Source: Pseudomonadota bacterium
GTDB taxonomy: Bacteria > Pseudomonadota > Gammaproteobacteria > Burkholderiales > Burkholderiaceae_C
NCBI GenBank assembly: GCA_020161065.1
Contig: JAIUPH010000034.1
Location: 1-64,000 of the forward strand
Direction of reading: 5' to 3'
DNA length: 64,000 bases
The first letter of the stretch is position 1, and every line of letters starts with the position of its first letter. Positions 9,050 through 19,490 of the stretch are shown in pieces. The notes beneath the pieces were generated by a model, which worked only from the letters and a program-made list of their open reading frames with translations, searched no databases and was not told where the DNA came from. The position numbers and the translations under genes were made by a program.

Positions 9050-9895
9050 ATGCCCGAACTGCCCGAAGTCGAGGTCACCCGGCGCAGCATCGAACAGCCC
9101 TTGCGCGGCGCGCGCGTGCTGGCCTTGCGACTGGGCAAACCCCTGCGTTGGCCGCTCGGCCACGACCCCGCGGGCTTGCAGGGCCTGCTGGTCGGCGCCA
9201 TCGCCCGCCGCGGCAAGTACCTGTGGCTGCCCTTGGAGCCGGCCGCTGGCGCCGCGGTTCCCCACCCGCGCCAGGGCCTGTTGTTGCACCTGGGCATGTC
9301 GGGCTCGCTGGCCTGGCGTGAAGATGCGTTGCCGCCCGGCGCGCACGACCATTTCGACCTGCTGACCGACCGCGGCACGCTGCGGCTGACCGACCCGCGG
9401 CGCTTCGGCGCGGTGCTGTGGTCGCCGGCGCTCGACGCCGACCCGGCGGCCAAGCTGCTGGGCGGGCTGGGCGCCGAGCCGTTCGACCCGGCGCTGACGG
9501 CCGAGCGCTTCCACGCCGCGCTGCAGCGCCGCGGCGCGCCGATCAAGGCCGTGCTGCTGGCCGGCGACGTGATCGTCGGCGCCGGCAACATCTACGCCTG
9601 CGAAGCCTTGTTCCGCGCCGGCATCGATCCGCGGCTGGCGGCCCGGCGCATCAGCCGGCCGCGCGCCGCGCGGCTGCTGGACGCCTTGCGCGGCACGCTG
9701 GCGCGCGCGCTGGACCTCGGCGGCTCGACGCTGCGCGACTTCCGCGACGCGCACGGCATGAGCGGCGCCTTCCAGTCGCAGGCCGCCGTCTACGGCCGCG
9801 CCGGCCTGCCGTGCCCCGGCTGCGGCGGCGCGGTGCGGCGCCTGGTGCAGGCGCAGCGCTCGACCTTCTTCTGCCCGCGCTGCCAGCGCCGCTGA
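9050..9895 (+). CDS. mutM: Formamidopyrimidine-DNA glycosylase
   Basis: Removes 8-oxoguanine and formamidopyrimidines from DNA, with AP-lyase activity. 281 residues. The N-terminal Pro2 nucleophile and Glu3 (MPELPEVEV), the void-filling region near Met (HLGMSGSL), the helix-two-turn-helix [10 protein letters not shown], and the C-terminal zinc finger (C-x2-C...C-x2-C in PCPGCGG and FFCPRCQ) are complete. It is divergent from the TPR gene across a 147-base gap containing a GC-rich palindrome near 8973-9003. mutY lies two genes downstream, so both GO-system enzymes are local. Confidence 0.96.
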   Translation: MPELPEVEVTRRSIEQPLRGARVLALRLGKPLRWPLGHDPAGLQGLLVGAIARRGKYLWLPLEPAAGAAVPHPRQGLLLHLGMSGSLAWREDALPPGAHDHFDLLTDRGTLRLTDPRRFGAVLWSPALDADPAAKLLGGLGAEPFDPALTAERFHAALQRRGAPIKAVLLAGDVIVGAGNIYACEALFRAGIDPRLAARRISRPRAARLLDALRGTLARALDLGGSTLRDFRDAHGMSGAFQSQAAVYGRAGLPCPGCGGAVRRLVQAQRSTFFCPRCQRR

Positions 9896-10048
9896 TGCCG
9901 CCGCCGACGCCATCAAACGACGCGCCGCCGGCGTAACCGCTCACACATTCCGCCTCACGTGCGGAGCCCGTGCGTTAGCATGGGCCAGGGCCCTGCCGCT
10001 GGTGCGGCGCCCACCCCGCCGTTGCCACCGCCTCGCCCGCCACACCGC

Positions 10049-12007
10049 ATGCAAAGCTCCATCGTTTCGCGCCTGGATGAACTGGCCGGCTGGCGCAACG
10101 AGGTCGACCGCGCGGTCACGGTGCTGGCGCGCTACCTGATCGACCACGACCTGATCGACGAGCCGCAGACCGCCGCGCTGGCCGCGCTGCGCGAGCGGCT
10201 GGCGTCCGACCGCCTGGTGCTGGCCTTCGTGGCCGAGTTCTCGCGCGGCAAGTCGGAGCTGATCAACGCGATCTTCTTCGCGCAGGCCGGCCGCCGCGTG
10301 CTGCCGGCCACCCCCGGCCGCACGACCATGTGCCCGGTGGAGCTGTCGTACAGCGCCGACACGCCGGCGCGGCTGTCGTTGCTGCCCATCGAGACGCGGC
10401 TGCGCGGCCTGTCGCTGGCCGACCTGCGCCGGCGCGACGAACCCTGGCAGCACGTGCCGCTGGAGATCGACAACCCCGAGGCGCTGGCCAAGGCGCTGCA
10501 GGCGGTGACGCGCACCCAGCGCGTCAGCGTCGAGACGGCCAGCGCGCTGGGCTTGTGGAGCGCCGAGCAGCCCGACGACAACCCGCCGCTGGCCGCCGAC
10601 GGCACGGTGGAGGTGCCGGCCTGGCGCCACGCGCTGATCAACTACCCGCACCCGCTGCTGCGCCGCGGCCTGGTGGTGATCGACACGCCGGGCCTCAACG
10701 CCATCGGCGCCGAGCCCGAGCTGACGCTCAGCCTGCTGCCCACGGCGCACGCCACCGTGTTCGTGCTGGCGGCCGACACCGGCGTCACCCGGTCGGACCT
10801 GGCGATCTGGCGCGAGCACCTGGGTTCCGCCTCGCTGGAACGTTATGCGGTGCTCAACAAGATCGACGCGCTGTACGACCCGCTGGCCTCCGAGGCCGAG
10901 GTGCAGGCGCAGATCAGCAGCCAGCGCGAGAAGGTGGCCGCCACGCTGGAGCTGCCGGCCGCGCGCGTGTTCGCGCTGTCGGCGCGCGACGGCCTGGCCG
11001 CGCGCGTCTCGGGCAGCGCCGGCAGCCTGCAGCGCAGCAACCTGGGCGAGCTGGAAGACGCGCTGTCCACCGGGCTGCTGCCGCGCCAGCGCGAGCTGCT
11101 CGAATCCGGCGCGGTCGGCGTGATCGAGCGCGTGCGCCAAGTGGCGGCGCGCCGCATCGCCGACAAGCGCCGCAACCTGGCCGAGCAGATGCTGGAGTTG
11201 AAAGGGCTGCGGGGAAAAAGCGGCGGCAAGGTCAAGCTGATGCTGCAGCGGGTGGACGCCGAGGCCGCCGAGTTCGAGCACTGCATCGCCCGGCTGCAGG
11301 CCGTGCGCGCGGTGCAGCAGCGGCAGTTGAAGGCGGCGCTGGCGCGCATCAGCAACCAGGTGCTGCGCGCCGAGGTCACGGCCATGCAGTCGGCGCTGGG
11401 CGCGCGGCCCTTCAACCTGGGCGGCAAGGCGGCCTTCGTCACCTTGTGCACGCGGCTGAAGGCGGCGCTGGCCTCGGCGCAGAGCCAGGCCGACGAGATC
11501 CGCGAAATGCTCGACGCCAGCTTCATGCAGCTCAACGCCGAGTTCGGCTTCGCTTTCGCCAAGCAGGCGCAGCCCGAGCTGCAGCGCTTCGGCCGCGAGC
11601 TCGACCTGATCGACCACAACTACAGCCGCTACCTGGGGCTGCTGCAGTCGTGGCGCATGGCCTCGCCGGGCTTCATGGAACAGTTCCGCCGCATGCTGCT
11701 GTCCAAGCTGCGCGGCGTGTTCGAAAGCGCGGCCAGTGAGCTGGAACTGTGGAGCCGCACGGCCTCCAACCAGGTCGACCAGCAGCTCGGCGACCGCCGC
11801 CGCGCCTTCAAGCAGCGGCGCGAGGCGCTGCAGCGCATCCAGTCGGCCGCCGGCGAACTGGAGCAGCGCATCGCCGAGGTCGAATCGCAAGACGCCCAGT
11901 TGCAGGAACTGCAGCGCCTGCTGGACCTGCGCGCCGACGAGGTGCTCAAGCGCGCGCGCGCCGCCTTCCCCGCGCCGGCCCAGCCCGAAGCCTTGCACGC
12001 GCCCTGA
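10049..12007 (+). CDS. Dynamin-family GTPase
   Basis: A 652-residue large GTPase of the bacterial dynamin-like class. The G1 loop is Gly-Lys-Ser in AEFSRGKSELINAIFF (about 62-77), the G2 threonine is in TPGRTTMCP, G3 is DTPGLNAIGAE, and G4 is NKID. Beyond about 360 the chain is mostly heptad-rich helices with a hydrophobic patch around 540-560, as expected of the neck and paddle that contact membranes. The ATG at 10049 is the first fitting start after a 150-base leader. Its stop overlaps the mutY start (TGATG). Bacterial dynamins act in membrane repair, fission or phage tolerance; the substrate membrane here is not known. Confidence 0.88.
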   Translation: MQSSIVSRLDELAGWRNEVDRAVTVLARYLIDHDLIDEPQTAALAALRERLASDRLVLAFVAEFSRGKSELINAIFFAQAGRRVLPATPGRTTMCPVELSYSADTPARLSLLPIETRLRGLSLADLRRRDEPWQHVPLEIDNPEALAKALQAVTRTQRVSVETASALGLWSAEQPDDNPPLAADGTVEVPAWRHALINYPHPLLRRGLVVIDTPGLNAIGAEPELTLSLLPTAHATVFVLAADTGVTRSDLAIWREHLGSASLERYAVLNKIDALYDPLASEAEVQAQISSQREKVAATLELPAARVFALSARDGLAARVSGSAGSLQRSNLGELEDALSTGLLPRQRELLESGAVGVIERVRQVAARRIADKRRNLAEQMLELKGLRGKSGGKVKLMLQRVDAEAAEFEHCIARLQAVRAVQQRQLKAALARISNQVLRAEVTAMQSALGARPFNLGGKAAFVTLCTRLKAALASAQSQADEIREMLDASFMQLNAEFGFAFAKQAQPELQRFGRELDLIDHNYSRYLGLLQSWRMASPGFMEQFRRMLLSKLRGVFESAASELELWSRTASNQVDQQLGDRRRAFKQRREALQRIQSAAGELEQRIAEVESQDAQLQELQRLLDLRADEVLKRARAAFPAPAQPEALHAP

Positions 12008-13128
12008 TGCCGCGCGCCGCCGGCCGGGCCCCTGCCGACTTTGCAGGGCGGGTGCAGCAATGGCAGCGAAGCCACGGCCGGCACCACCTGCCCTGGCAGG
12101 GCACGCGCGACCCTTATCGCGTGTGGCTGTCGGAAGTGATGCTGCAACAGACCCAGGTGGCCACGGTGCTGGACGCCTACCCGCGCTTTCTGCAGCGCTT
12201 TCCCAGCGTGCAGGCGCTGGCCGCGGCGCCGCAGGCCGAAGTGCTGGCGCAGTGGAGCGGCCTGGGCTACTACAGCCGCGCGCGCAACCTGCACCGCGCG
12301 GCGCAAGTGGTGGTGGCCGAGCACGGTGGGCGTTTTCCGCCATCGGCCGAGGCGCTGGAAAGCCTGCCGGGCATCGGCCGCTCGACGGCGGCGGCGATCG
12401 CCGCGTTCTGCTTCGGCGAGCGCGCCGCCATCCTCGACGGCAACGTCAAGCGCGTGCTGGCGCGGGCCTTCGCTTTCGCTGGCGACCTGGCCATCGCGGC
12501 CGAGACCGCCAAGCTGTGGCGGCTGGCCGAATCGCTGTTGCCGGCCACGGGCATCGAGGCCTACACCCAGGGTTTGATGGACCTGGGCGCGTCGGTCTGC
12601 CTGGCGCGCGCGCCGCGCTGCCTGACGTGTCCCGTGACCGAAGTCTGCGCGGCGCGCGCCGCCGGCCGGCCCGGGGCCTATCCGGTGAAGACGCGCAAGC
12701 TGCGCCGCGGCGCGCGCCGCCACGCCTGGCTGCTGCTGCGCTGGCGCGGCCAGGTCTGGCTGCTGCAGCGGCCGCAGCAAGGCGTGTGGGCGGGGCTGTG
12801 GAGCCTGCCCGAGTTCGATTCGGCCGACGACGCGCTCGCCGCGCTGCAAGCCCTGCCCGGCCAGCCGCAGGCGCTGCCCGTCATCGAGCACGCGCTGACG
12901 CATTTCGACTGGACGCTGCAGCCGCTGCGCTGGCCGCTGCCGGCGCGGCTGGCGAAATCGCACCGCGACGCGCTGGCCCGGCGCTGGCCCGAAGGCCGCT
13001 GGGTGTCGATCGACGAGGCGCTGACGCTGGGCATCCCGACGCCGCTGCGCCGCTTGCTGCTGCAGCAGCAGGCCGCTGAGGATCCGGATCCGGGTCCCCC
13101 GGTCCGGATCGCTCCCCAGGACCAGTAG
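12007..13128 (+). CDS. mutY: A/G-specific adenine DNA glycosylase
   Basis: Excises adenine mispaired with 8-oxoguanine. 373 residues: an N-terminal helix-hairpin-helix glycosylase domain (LPGIGRSTAAAI, catalytic Asp in ILDGNVKRV), then the 4Fe-4S cluster loop with spacing C-x6-C-x2-C-x5-C (CLARAPRCLTCPVTEVC), then a NUDIX-like MutT domain that reads 8-oxoG (from about 240). The start overlaps the dynamin gene stop, so translation is coupled. The sequence after 13128 holds GC-rich inverted repeats likely to end transcription. Confidence 0.95.
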   Translation: MPRAAGRAPADFAGRVQQWQRSHGRHHLPWQGTRDPYRVWLSEVMLQQTQVATVLDAYPRFLQRFPSVQALAAAPQAEVLAQWSGLGYYSRARNLHRAAQVVVAEHGGRFPPSAEALESLPGIGRSTAAAIAAFCFGERAAILDGNVKRVLARAFAFAGDLAIAAETAKLWRLAESLLPATGIEAYTQGLMDLGASVCLARAPRCLTCPVTEVCAARAAGRPGAYPVKTRKLRRGARRHAWLLLRWRGQVWLLQRPQQGVWAGLWSLPEFDSADDALAALQALPGQPQALPVIEHALTHFDWTLQPLRWPLPARLAKSHRDALARRWPEGRWVSIDEALTLGIPTPLRRLLLQQQAAEDPDPGPPVRIAPQDQ

Positions 13129-13183
13129 GGTCCCCTGCTGGGACCGGGGGACCGGCCCGAAGGGCCGTAGGGGGCTGGCTCCC

Positions 13184-13804
13184 CTAACGGACGACCTGCT
13201 TGTCCCGCAGATACCCGTCGACCACCGACAGCCGCAGCACCGGGTCTTCCAGCGCCATCAGCTTCTGCTTGGCCGACAGCGGGATCGGCAACAGCTCGCA
13301 CCAGCGGTTGGCCACCCAGCCGGCGTCGTCCAGGCGGAACGGCTCGGCAAACGGCAGCTGGCCGCGCTCGCGCAGCGTCGCGATGGCGTTGGACAAGGCC
13401 TTCACGGTTTCGAACATCGCCGCGCCGGGCACGCTGGGCGCATCGGGCTCGACCGCGCTGAAGCCCGACTGCCACAGCCCGTCGGGCAACTGCTGGGGCC
13501 GGCCTTCGAGCCGGAAGCGCTGCTGGCCCAGGCAGCGCAGCTTGAGGATGCCGGGCTGCTCGCTGTCCACCTGGTCGATGCGCGCATGCACGCCCACCGG
13601 CTCGAACAGCACCGGCTGCTCGCTGCGCCCGACCTCGGCGCCCTGGCGCAGGCAGACCACGCCGAAGCCGTGGCCGCTGCGCAGGCAGCGGCTGACCAGG
13701 TCGAGGTAGCGCACCTCGAAGACCTTGAGCATCAGCAGCCCGTCGGGGAACAACACCGTCTGCAGCGGAAACAGCGGCAGCGCGTCGCCGGCGGCGGGGC
13801 TCAT
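13184..13804 (-). CDS. LON N-terminal substrate-binding domain protein
   Basis: A 206-residue stand-alone LON N-terminal (LAN) domain protein without ATPase or protease parts. The N-terminal block LPLFPLQTVLFPDGLLMLKVFE and the FEVRYLDLV helix are diagnostic. Such proteins are common near mutY and rapZ in Burkholderiales; their function is unknown, with substrate recognition suggested. The ATG at 13804 is the start that matches the family; the frame reads a further 13 codons upstream without similarity. It is convergent with mutY. Confidence 0.85.
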   Translation of the reverse strand: MSPAAGDALPLFPLQTVLFPDGLLMLKVFEVRYLDLVSRCLRSGHGFGVVCLRQGAEVGRSEQPVLFEPVGVHARIDQVDSEQPGILKLRCLGQQRFRLEGRPQQLPDGLWQSGFSAVEPDAPSVPGAAMFETVKALSNAIATLRERGQLPFAEPFRLDDAGWVANRWCELLPIPLSAKQKLMALEDPVLRLSVVDGYLRDKQVVR

Positions 13805-13947
13805 TTCAGTTGTCCATGGCGCCAAGCGCCACCCGCGTCGCATGAGTCAGTCGGAACCAAGCGGCCGCCGCGGATCCGGCTTTGCCGGTTCGCAGGCGGC
13901 GCCCCCTTGAGGGGGAAGCGCCGAAGGCGCTTCGGGGGTGGTTCAGG

Positions 13948-14850
13948 TCAGTCACGGGCGTCCAGCTCGCGGTGGCGCACCAGCGTGGCGTGGCGGCCTT
14001 CGAAGCGCCGCGCCAGCGTCTCCACCGCGTAGACCGATCGGTGCTGGCCGCCGGTGCAGCCCAGCGCCACGGTGAGGTAGCTGCGCTGGTCTTCCTCGAA
14101 GGCGGGCAGCCAGCGCGCGAGGAAGGTCTCGATCTGCTCGATCATCGCCGCCACCTCGGGCTGGCCGTCCAGATAACTGGCTACCGGCGCATCACGCCCG
14201 GTCAGCGTGCGCAGCTCGCGGATGTAGTAGGGGTTGGGCAGCACGCGCACGTCGAACACGTAGTCGGCGTCCAGCGGCACGCCGTGCTTGAAGGCGAACG
14301 ATTCGAACACCAGCGTCAGCCGCGACGCGCGCGCGCCGACCAGCGAGCGCACCCACGTGCGCAGCATGGCCGGCCGCAACTGGCTGGTGTCGATCACGGT
14401 GGACATCTCGCGCAAGTCGGCCAGCAGCTCGCGCTCCAGCTCGATGGCCTCGATCAGCGCGCGCGCCGCGTCGCCGCCCACCGGCGCCGCCGACAGCGGG
14501 TGCGGCCGCCGCGTTTCGGAGAACCGCCGCAGCAGCGCGTCGGTGTTGGCGTCCAGGAACAACGGCTGCACGCGCAGGCCTTCGGCGCGCAGCTGCTCGA
14601 TCAGCGGCAGCAGCGTGGGAAGCGAGCCGGCGGTGCGCACGTCCACCGCCACCGCCACGCGGTGCGTGAAGCGCTCGCGCTCCAGGCGGATGAACTCGCG
14701 CAGCAACTCCGGCGGCAGGTTGTCCACGCAGAAGTAGCCGGCGTCCTCCAGCGCGTGCAGCGCCACCGACTTGCCCGAGCCCGAGATGCCGGTGATCAGG
14801 ATCACCTCGTCGCGCGCGGTGGCCAGGTCCAGCGGGGCCCACTCGCTCAT
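13948..14850 (-). CDS. rapZ: RNase adapter / nucleotide-binding protein RapZ
   Basis: P-loop protein that in enterobacteria binds GlmZ sRNA and recruits RNase E to control glmS; the betaproteobacterial role is less clear. 300 residues. The Walker A GISGSGKS is at about 21-28, followed by [10 protein letters not shown]. The C-terminal domain contains the conserved [11 protein letters not shown] stretch. It shares the strand with recN, 70 bases away. The flank 13909-13940 carries two short hairpins (CCCCC/GGGGG and GAAGCGCC/GGCGCTTC) after the stop. Confidence 0.93.
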   Translation of the reverse strand: MSEWAPLDLATARDEVILITGISGSGKSVALHALEDAGYFCVDNLPPELLREFIRLERERFTHRVAVAVDVRTAGSLPTLLPLIEQLRAEGLRVQPLFLDANTDALLRRFSETRRPHPLSAAPVGGDAARALIEAIELERELLADLREMSTVIDTSQLRPAMLRTWVRSLVGARASRLTLVFESFAFKHGVPLDADYVFDVRVLPNPYYIRELRTLTGRDAPVASYLDGQPEVAAMIEQIETFLARWLPAFEEDQRSYLTVALGCTGGQHRSVYAVETLARRFEGRHATLVRHRELDARD

Positions 14851-14920
14851 GGTGCCCCCTTGGCGCTGCGCGCCGTCCCCCCGCGGGGGAGCGAGCGCGA
14901 ACGGGGGACCCGGATCGCGC

Positions 14921-16612
14921 TCATGGCGAACTCTCGCGTTGCGTCGCCCGTTGGATCATCGCCTGCGCGTGCGCGGTGCCGGAGAGCTTTTCGCCGCCCA
15001 GCATGCGCGCCACCTCGGCGACGCGGGCCTCGCCGGCCACCGGCTGCACGTGGCTGAGCGTGGCCTTGCCCTGCAGCGCCTTGCTGACCACCAGGTGCGC
15101 GTCGGCGCAGGCCGCCACCTGCGCCAGGTGGGTGACGGCCAGCACCTGGCACGAGCGACCCAGTTGCTTCATCAGTTGGCCGACGCTGTCGGCCACGGTG
15201 CCGCCCACGCCGCTGTCGATCTCGTCGAAGATCAGCGTGGGCGTGGCGCTGGCAACCATGCCAACGCCGCTGCCGGCGGTGGTGACGGCCGTGGTGACGG
15301 CGATCGCCAACGCCAGGCGCGACAGCTCGCCGCCCGAGGCCACCTTGGCCAGCGGCCGCGGCGTGCTGCCGGCGTGGCCGGCCACGCGCAGCTCCACCGA
15401 TTCCAGCCCGAAGGACTGCGGCTCGTCCTGCGCCAGCAAGGCCACCTCGAAGCGGCCGCCGGCCATGCCGAGCTGCTGCATGGCCTGCGTGACGGCGGCC
15501 GACAGCTTCGGCGCCGCGCGCCGCCGCGCCGTGCTGAGGCGCTGCGCCTCGGCGCGCCACTGCGCGGCGGCGGCCTGCGCGGCGCGTTCCAGCGCTTCGA
15601 GGTCGGCGGCCGCGTCCAGCGACTTCAGCTCGTCCTTCCAGCCCTGCAGCAGCGCCGGCAGCTCGGCCGGCGTGCGGCGGTAGCGGCGCGCCAGCGAGAC
15701 CCAGGCCGCCAGCCGGTCGTCGAGTTGCGCCAGACGTTGGGGATCGGGCTCGCGGTGGCCCAGGTAGGCCTGCAGGCCGTGCGCCGCGTCCTGCACTTGC
15801 GCCTGCGCGTCGCGCAGCGTCTGGGCGACGGCGGCCACCTCGCCGTCGTAGCGCGCCACCTCGTCCAGCGCGTCGATGGCGCGCGCCAGCAGGCCTTCGG
15901 CCGCGGGGTCGGCATCGCTGAGCGCATCCAGCGCGCCGCGCGCGCCGTCCAGCAAGGCCTGGCCGTGCGCCAGGCGCTGGTGCTCGGCGTTCAGCTCGTC
16001 CCACTCGTCGGCGCCGGGGCCCAGCTTGTCGACTTCGGCAATCTGCCAGGCCAGGCGCTCGCGCTCGCGCTCCAGGCTGTCGCGCTGGCGGCGCGCGGCG
16101 TCCAGCGCGGCCAGCGCGGCGCGCCAGGCCTGCCAGTGCTGCAGCAGCACGCCGGCGTCGACGCCGGCCTGGCCGTCGAGCAGCGCGCGCACGGTGGCCG
16201 GCCGCGTCAACCCCTGCCAGGCGTGCTGGCCGTGGATGTCCACCAGGTGCTCGGCCAGCTCGCGCAACTGCGCGACGGTGGCCGCGCTGCCGTTGATCCA
16301 GGCGCGGCTCTTGCCCTGGCGGTCGACCGTGCGGCGCAACAGCAGCGTGCCCTCGGCCGCGCTGAAGCCGCCTTCGTCCAGCCAGGCGGCCAGCGTGGGC
16401 GGCACCTCGAACTCGGCGCTGACCTCGGCGCGCGGCGCGCCTTCGCGCACCAGTGCGGCCTCGGCGCGGTTGCCCAGGGCGAGCTGCAGCGCGTCGATCA
16501 GGATGGACTTGCCGGCGCCGGTCTCGCCGGTCAGCACCGTGAAGCCGGCGCCGAAATCCAGCTCCAGCTGGCTGACGATGACCACGTCGCGAAGGCTCAG
16601 CCGGCGCAGCAC
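14921..16612 (-). CDS. recN: DNA repair protein RecN
   Basis: SMC-like ATPase for double-strand-break repair, 563 residues. Walker A GETGAGKS is near residue 30, a central coiled coil spans about 160-370, the ABC signature lies in [12 protein letters not shown], and Walker B is [12 protein letters not shown]. The start opens [20 protein letters not shown], typical of the family. nadK lies 9 bases upstream on the same strand, so the two form one unit. Confidence 0.96.
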   Translation of the reverse strand: MLRRLSLRDVVIVSQLELDFGAGFTVLTGETGAGKSILIDALQLALGNRAEAALVREGAPRAEVSAEFEVPPTLAAWLDEGGFSAAEGTLLLRRTVDRQGKSRAWINGSAATVAQLRELAEHLVDIHGQHAWQGLTRPATVRALLDGQAGVDAGVLLQHWQAWRAALAALDAARRQRDSLERERERLAWQIAEVDKLGPGADEWDELNAEHQRLAHGQALLDGARGALDALSDADPAAEGLLARAIDALDEVARYDGEVAAVAQTLRDAQAQVQDAAHGLQAYLGHREPDPQRLAQLDDRLAAWVSLARRYRRTPAELPALLQGWKDELKSLDAAADLEALERAAQAAAAQWRAEAQRLSTARRRAAPKLSAAVTQAMQQLGMAGGRFEVALLAQDEPQSFGLESVELRVAGHAGSTPRPLAKVASGGELSRLALAIAVTTAVTTAGSGVGMVASATPTLIFDEIDSGVGGTVADSVGQLMKQLGRSCQVLAVTHLAQVAACADAHLVVSKALQGKATLSHVQPVAGEARVAEVARMLGGEKLSGTAHAQAMIQRATQRESSP

Positions 16613-16621
16613 GGGCGGACC

Positions 16622-17497
16622 CTACACCACGCCTTCGTACCAGCGCAGCTTGCGGCGCAACGTGGCGTAGTAGCTCCAGCCGCGCGGGTGCAGGAAGCGC
16701 ACCTTGTGCGCCGAGCGCCGCACGTGGATCTGGTCGCCGTGCAGCAGGCTGGCGATGCTGTGCATGTCGAAGTTGGCCGAGGTGTCGCGGCCGGCGACGA
16801 TGGTGATGCGGATCTCGCCGGTGTCGGGCAGCACGATGGGCCGGTTGGACAGCGTGTGCGAGGCGATCGGCACCAGCACCCAGCCGCCGATGCCCGGGTG
16901 CAGGATGGGCCCGCCGGCGCTCAGCGAATAGGCGGTGCTGCCGGTGGGCGTGGCGACGATCAAGCCGTCGGCGCGCATGTTGGCGACGAACTCGTCGCCG
17001 ATGTCGACGCGCAACTCCACCATGCTGGCGGTGGCGCCGCGCGAGACCACCACGTCGTTGAGCGACAGCCCGTCGAAGATGGGCTGGCCGTCGCGCCAGA
17101 CCTGGCCTTCCAGCATCGTGCGGTGCTCTTCTTCGTAGTCGCCGCCGATCATGCGCGTCAGCGCGTCGCGCACCTGGTCGTGCGGAATGTCGGTGATGAA
17201 GCCCAGCCGCCCCTGGTTGATGCCCACCAGCGGCAGGTGGTGGCGCGCCACCTCGCGCGCAATGCCGATCATCGTGCCGTCGCCGCCCACCACCACCGCC
17301 AGGTCGCAGCGCAGGCCCAGCTGGTCGACCGGCAGCACGTCGAAATCGTTGACGCCGGTGGCCAGCGCGGTCTCGCGCTCGAACGACACTTCGAGGCCCA
17401 GGCCGACGAGAAAATGCGCCAGCTCCTCGAGCATCGGTCGGATGCCGCGGGCCTGGTACTTGCCGACGATGGCAGCGTGGCGAAAGCGCTCCGGCAT
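16622..17497 (-). CDS. nadK: NAD kinase
   Basis: Phosphorylates NAD to NADP. 291 residues from the chosen ATG; an in-frame ATG at 17509 would add four residues and neither has a clear ribosome site. Visible motifs are the GGDGT loop ([10 protein letters not shown]), [10 protein letters not shown], and the conserved [16 protein letters not shown] region. It is divergent from hrcA across about 85 bases, the arrangement widespread in Betaproteobacteria, and precedes recN by 9 bases. Confidence 0.95.
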   Translation of the reverse strand: MPERFRHAAIVGKYQARGIRPMLEELAHFLVGLGLEVSFERETALATGVNDFDVLPVDQLGLRCDLAVVVGGDGTMIGIAREVARHHLPLVGINQGRLGFITDIPHDQVRDALTRMIGGDYEEEHRTMLEGQVWRDGQPIFDGLSLNDVVVSRGATASMVELRVDIGDEFVANMRADGLIVATPTGSTAYSLSAGGPILHPGIGGWVLVPIASHTLSNRPIVLPDTGEIRITIVAGRDTSANFDMHSIASLLHGDQIHVRRSAHKVRFLHPRGWSYYATLRRKLRWYEGVV

Positions 17498-17569
17498 GAT
17501 GCGCGGCATTAAACCATAGGGCCCCTGAATGGACGGTCCGCAAAACGGCCCTGCCGCGAAGGCCCTTCG

Positions 17570-17575
17570 TACAAT
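17570..17575 (+). promoter_or_regulatory. Probable -10 element of hrcA
   Basis: TACAAT lies only 8 bases before the hrcA ATG, so a transcript from it would be nearly leaderless. No good -35 is visible. The same TACAAT element occurs before the tRNA-Ile gene at 18628-18633. Confidence 0.4.
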
Positions 17576-17582
17576 CGAAAGC

Positions 17583-18620
17583 ATGCTGGACGACCGAGCC
17601 AAGAGCCTGCTCAAGACGCTGGTCGAGCGCTACATCGCCGACGGCCAGCCGGTGGGCTCGCGCACGCTGTCCAGGGCCTCGGGGCTGGAGCTGTCGCCGG
17701 CCACCATCCGCAACGTGATGGCCGACCTGGAAGAGCTGGGCCTGATCGCCAGCCCCCACACCAGCGCCGGCCGCGTGCCCACCGCGCGCGGCTACCGGCT
17801 GTTCGTCGACACCATGCTGATGGCGCGCCCGCTCGACCTGGCGCGGCTGAACGCCGTGGCGCCCGAGGTGGCCGCCGCGCGCGATCAGCTCCACCCCGAC
17901 CAGCCGCAGCGCGTGATCGCGCAGGCCGCGCAGATGCTGTCCAACCTGTCCAGCTTCGTCGGCGTGGTGACGGCGCCGCGCAAGGCCAGCGTCTTCCACC
18001 ACATCGAGTTCATGCGCCTGAGCGAGCGCCGGCTGCTGGTCATCCTGGTGGCGCCCGACGGCGACGTGCAGAACCGCGTGATCTTCACCGCGCGCGACTA
18101 CACCCCGTCGGAGCTGGTGGAAGCCAGCAACTACCTCAACACCCATTACGCCGGCCTGACCATCGAGGAAGTGCGCGAGCGGCTGCAGCACGAGATCGAG
18201 GCGCTGCGCAGCGAGATCGGCACGCTGATGCAGGCGGCCGTGCAGGCCGGCAGCGAGGCGCTGGCCGAGAACACCGACAAGGTGGTGGTCTCCGGCGAGC
18301 GCAACCTGCTCACCGTGCAGGACTTCGGCAACGACCTCGGCAGCCTGCGCCGGCTGTTCGACCTGTTCGAGCAGAAGACCGAGCTGATGCGCTTGCTGGA
18401 CACCAGCAGCCGCGCCGAAGGCGTGCGCATCTACATCGGCGGCGAAAGCCAGGTCGTGCCCTTCGAGGAACTGTCGGTCGTCACCGCCCCGTACGAAGTG
18501 GACGGCCGCATCGTCGGCACCCTGGGCGTCATCGGCCCCACCCGCATGGCCTACGACCGCATGATCCAGATCGTCGACATCACCGCGCGCCTGGTCGGCC
18601 ACACCCTGTCGCAGAAGTAG
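17583..18620 (+). CDS. hrcA: Heat-inducible transcription repressor HrcA
   Basis: Represses groE/dnaK-type heat-shock genes by binding CIRCE operators. 345 residues: an N-terminal winged helix ([15 protein letters not shown], then [16 protein letters not shown] and [12 protein letters not shown]), then a GAF-like and C-terminal dimer domain ending [14 protein letters not shown]. The ATG at 17583 fits the family start; the frame is open upstream. No CIRCE inverted repeat is visible in the short nadK-hrcA gap. The gene ends 31 bases before a tRNA gene. Confidence 0.95.
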   Translation: MLDDRAKSLLKTLVERYIADGQPVGSRTLSRASGLELSPATIRNVMADLEELGLIASPHTSAGRVPTARGYRLFVDTMLMARPLDLARLNAVAPEVAAARDQLHPDQPQRVIAQAAQMLSNLSSFVGVVTAPRKASVFHHIEFMRLSERRLLVILVAPDGDVQNRVIFTARDYTPSELVEASNYLNTHYAGLTIEEVRERLQHEIEALRSEIGTLMQAAVQAGSEALAENTDKVVVSGERNLLTVQDFGNDLGSLRRLFDLFEQKTELMRLLDTSSRAEGVRIYIGGESQVVPFEELSVVTAPYEVDGRIVGTLGVIGPTRMAYDRMIQIVDITARLVGHTLSQK

Positions 18621-18651
18621 CGCCTCCTACAATCGCGCGCTTCGTGTGAAG

Positions 18652-18728
18652 GGGCCGTTAGCTCAGTTGGTTAGAGCAGAGGACTCATAATCCTTTGGTC
18701 GTTGGTTCAAGTCCAACACGGCCTACCA
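18652..18728 (+). tRNA. tRNA with CAT anticodon, probably tRNA-Ile2 (lysidine type)
   Basis: A 77-base cloverleaf with encoded CCA. The acceptor GGGCCGT pairs with ACGGCCT (first pair G-U), and the anticodon loop is CTCATAA. The variable loop TTTGGTCG and T arm TGGTTCAAGTCCA resemble E. coli ileX/ileY rather than metT, so TilS-modified tRNA-Ile2 is favoured over elongator Met. It serves as the left landmark of a decayed integrase island; no second copy of its 3' end was found near 27 kb. Confidence 0.93.
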
Positions 18729-18837
18729 AGGTTTCATACGGGTTTGCGGGCGATCAGATCGATCGCCGACGTACCGAAAGAGGGCTTCCGGTACAGTTTC
18801 GGTGCAGTGCTCAGATGAGAAGGGGTGAGCACCACCA

Positions 18838-19174
18838 TTGCCGACCATCGTCAAAACGCCTTCCGGCACCTAGAAGGCCGTCATCCGCAAGGCCGGTTTC
18901 CCGACCACGGTGAAGACGTTCCGCTTGAAGCGGGACGCTGAGGACTGGTCTCGCCGCACCGAGGATGAGATGGTGCGCGGGCTGTTCCTGCAGCGCGGGC
19001 CGTCCGAACGCATGACGTTCGAGAAGGCCATCCACCGGTACTTGGCGGAGGTCACGCCTACCAAGCGCCCGTTCACGCAGATCGGCGCGAAGCTACGGGC
19101 CGTGCCGCTGACAGCGTTCTTCGGCAAGTACTCGCTGGCCGGCATCACACCTGAGCTGGTTGCGGAGTACCGGG
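18838..19174 (+). pseudogene. Tyrosine integrase, 5' fragment
   Basis: Starting at a TTG (18838) the frame reads a typical SAM-like N-terminus of a phage-type integrase, with an in-frame TAG at 18871 where a Trp codon would be expected (PSGT-stop-KAVIRKAGFP). It continues KTFRLKRDAEDWSRRTEDE to PELVAEYR. At 19174 it is cut by the IS21 insertion; the matching 3' part resumes at 22708 (RDKRLAGEDRARDG). It is therefore broken twice, by a nonsense codon and by an IS. It lies 109 bases after the tRNA-Ile gene, as expected for an integrase that used that tRNA as attachment site. Confidence 0.85.
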
Positions 19175-19292
19175 TGTTGGCGGCGGCATAGAACCGCCTC
19201 TATTCGGCGGCGAGGGCGCGGGTTTGATGGCGGCGTGAGCCGGAGCAACGAGGGCCCCGTCGGGGCCCTCGTGCCTTGAAGCGAGTGGACGT

Positions 19293-19490
19293 TCAGAACG
19301 GCTCGTTCGGATCGAACTCGGGCAGAGGCAAGTGCTGCGCGAGCTGCGCTGCCCAAGCCTGCTGCACGTCGGATCCGTACATCGACCACAGCTGCTCGCG
19401 CAGCGCGTGCAGGCACTCGAAGACCGCCAGCGCCTGCTCGGGCGTCCAGTGTGCCGGCAGCGGCGGCAGTGAGGCATCGCGCGTGCTCAC
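19293..19490 (-). CDS. Small accessory protein of the IS21 element
   Basis: A 65-residue acidic protein with Trp/Leu-rich helices (PAHWTPEQALAVFE, then LREQLWSMYG). The GTG at 19490 overlaps the istB stop by four bases, so it is coupled to istB. It lies inside the IS. I recall similar small frames beside transposition ATPases of betaproteobacteria but cannot assign a function; it may regulate IstA or IstB. Confidence 0.6.
   Translation of the reverse strand: MSTRDASLPPLPAHWTPEQALAVFECLHALREQLWSMYGSDVQQAWAAQLAQHLPLPEFDPNEPF

Noticed and set aside
14847-18602. Very long minus-strand frame of 1251 codons across recN, nadK and hrcA
   Set aside because: It is a high-GC shadow of the real genes, with low-complexity Arg/Ala/Gly sequence and no domain.
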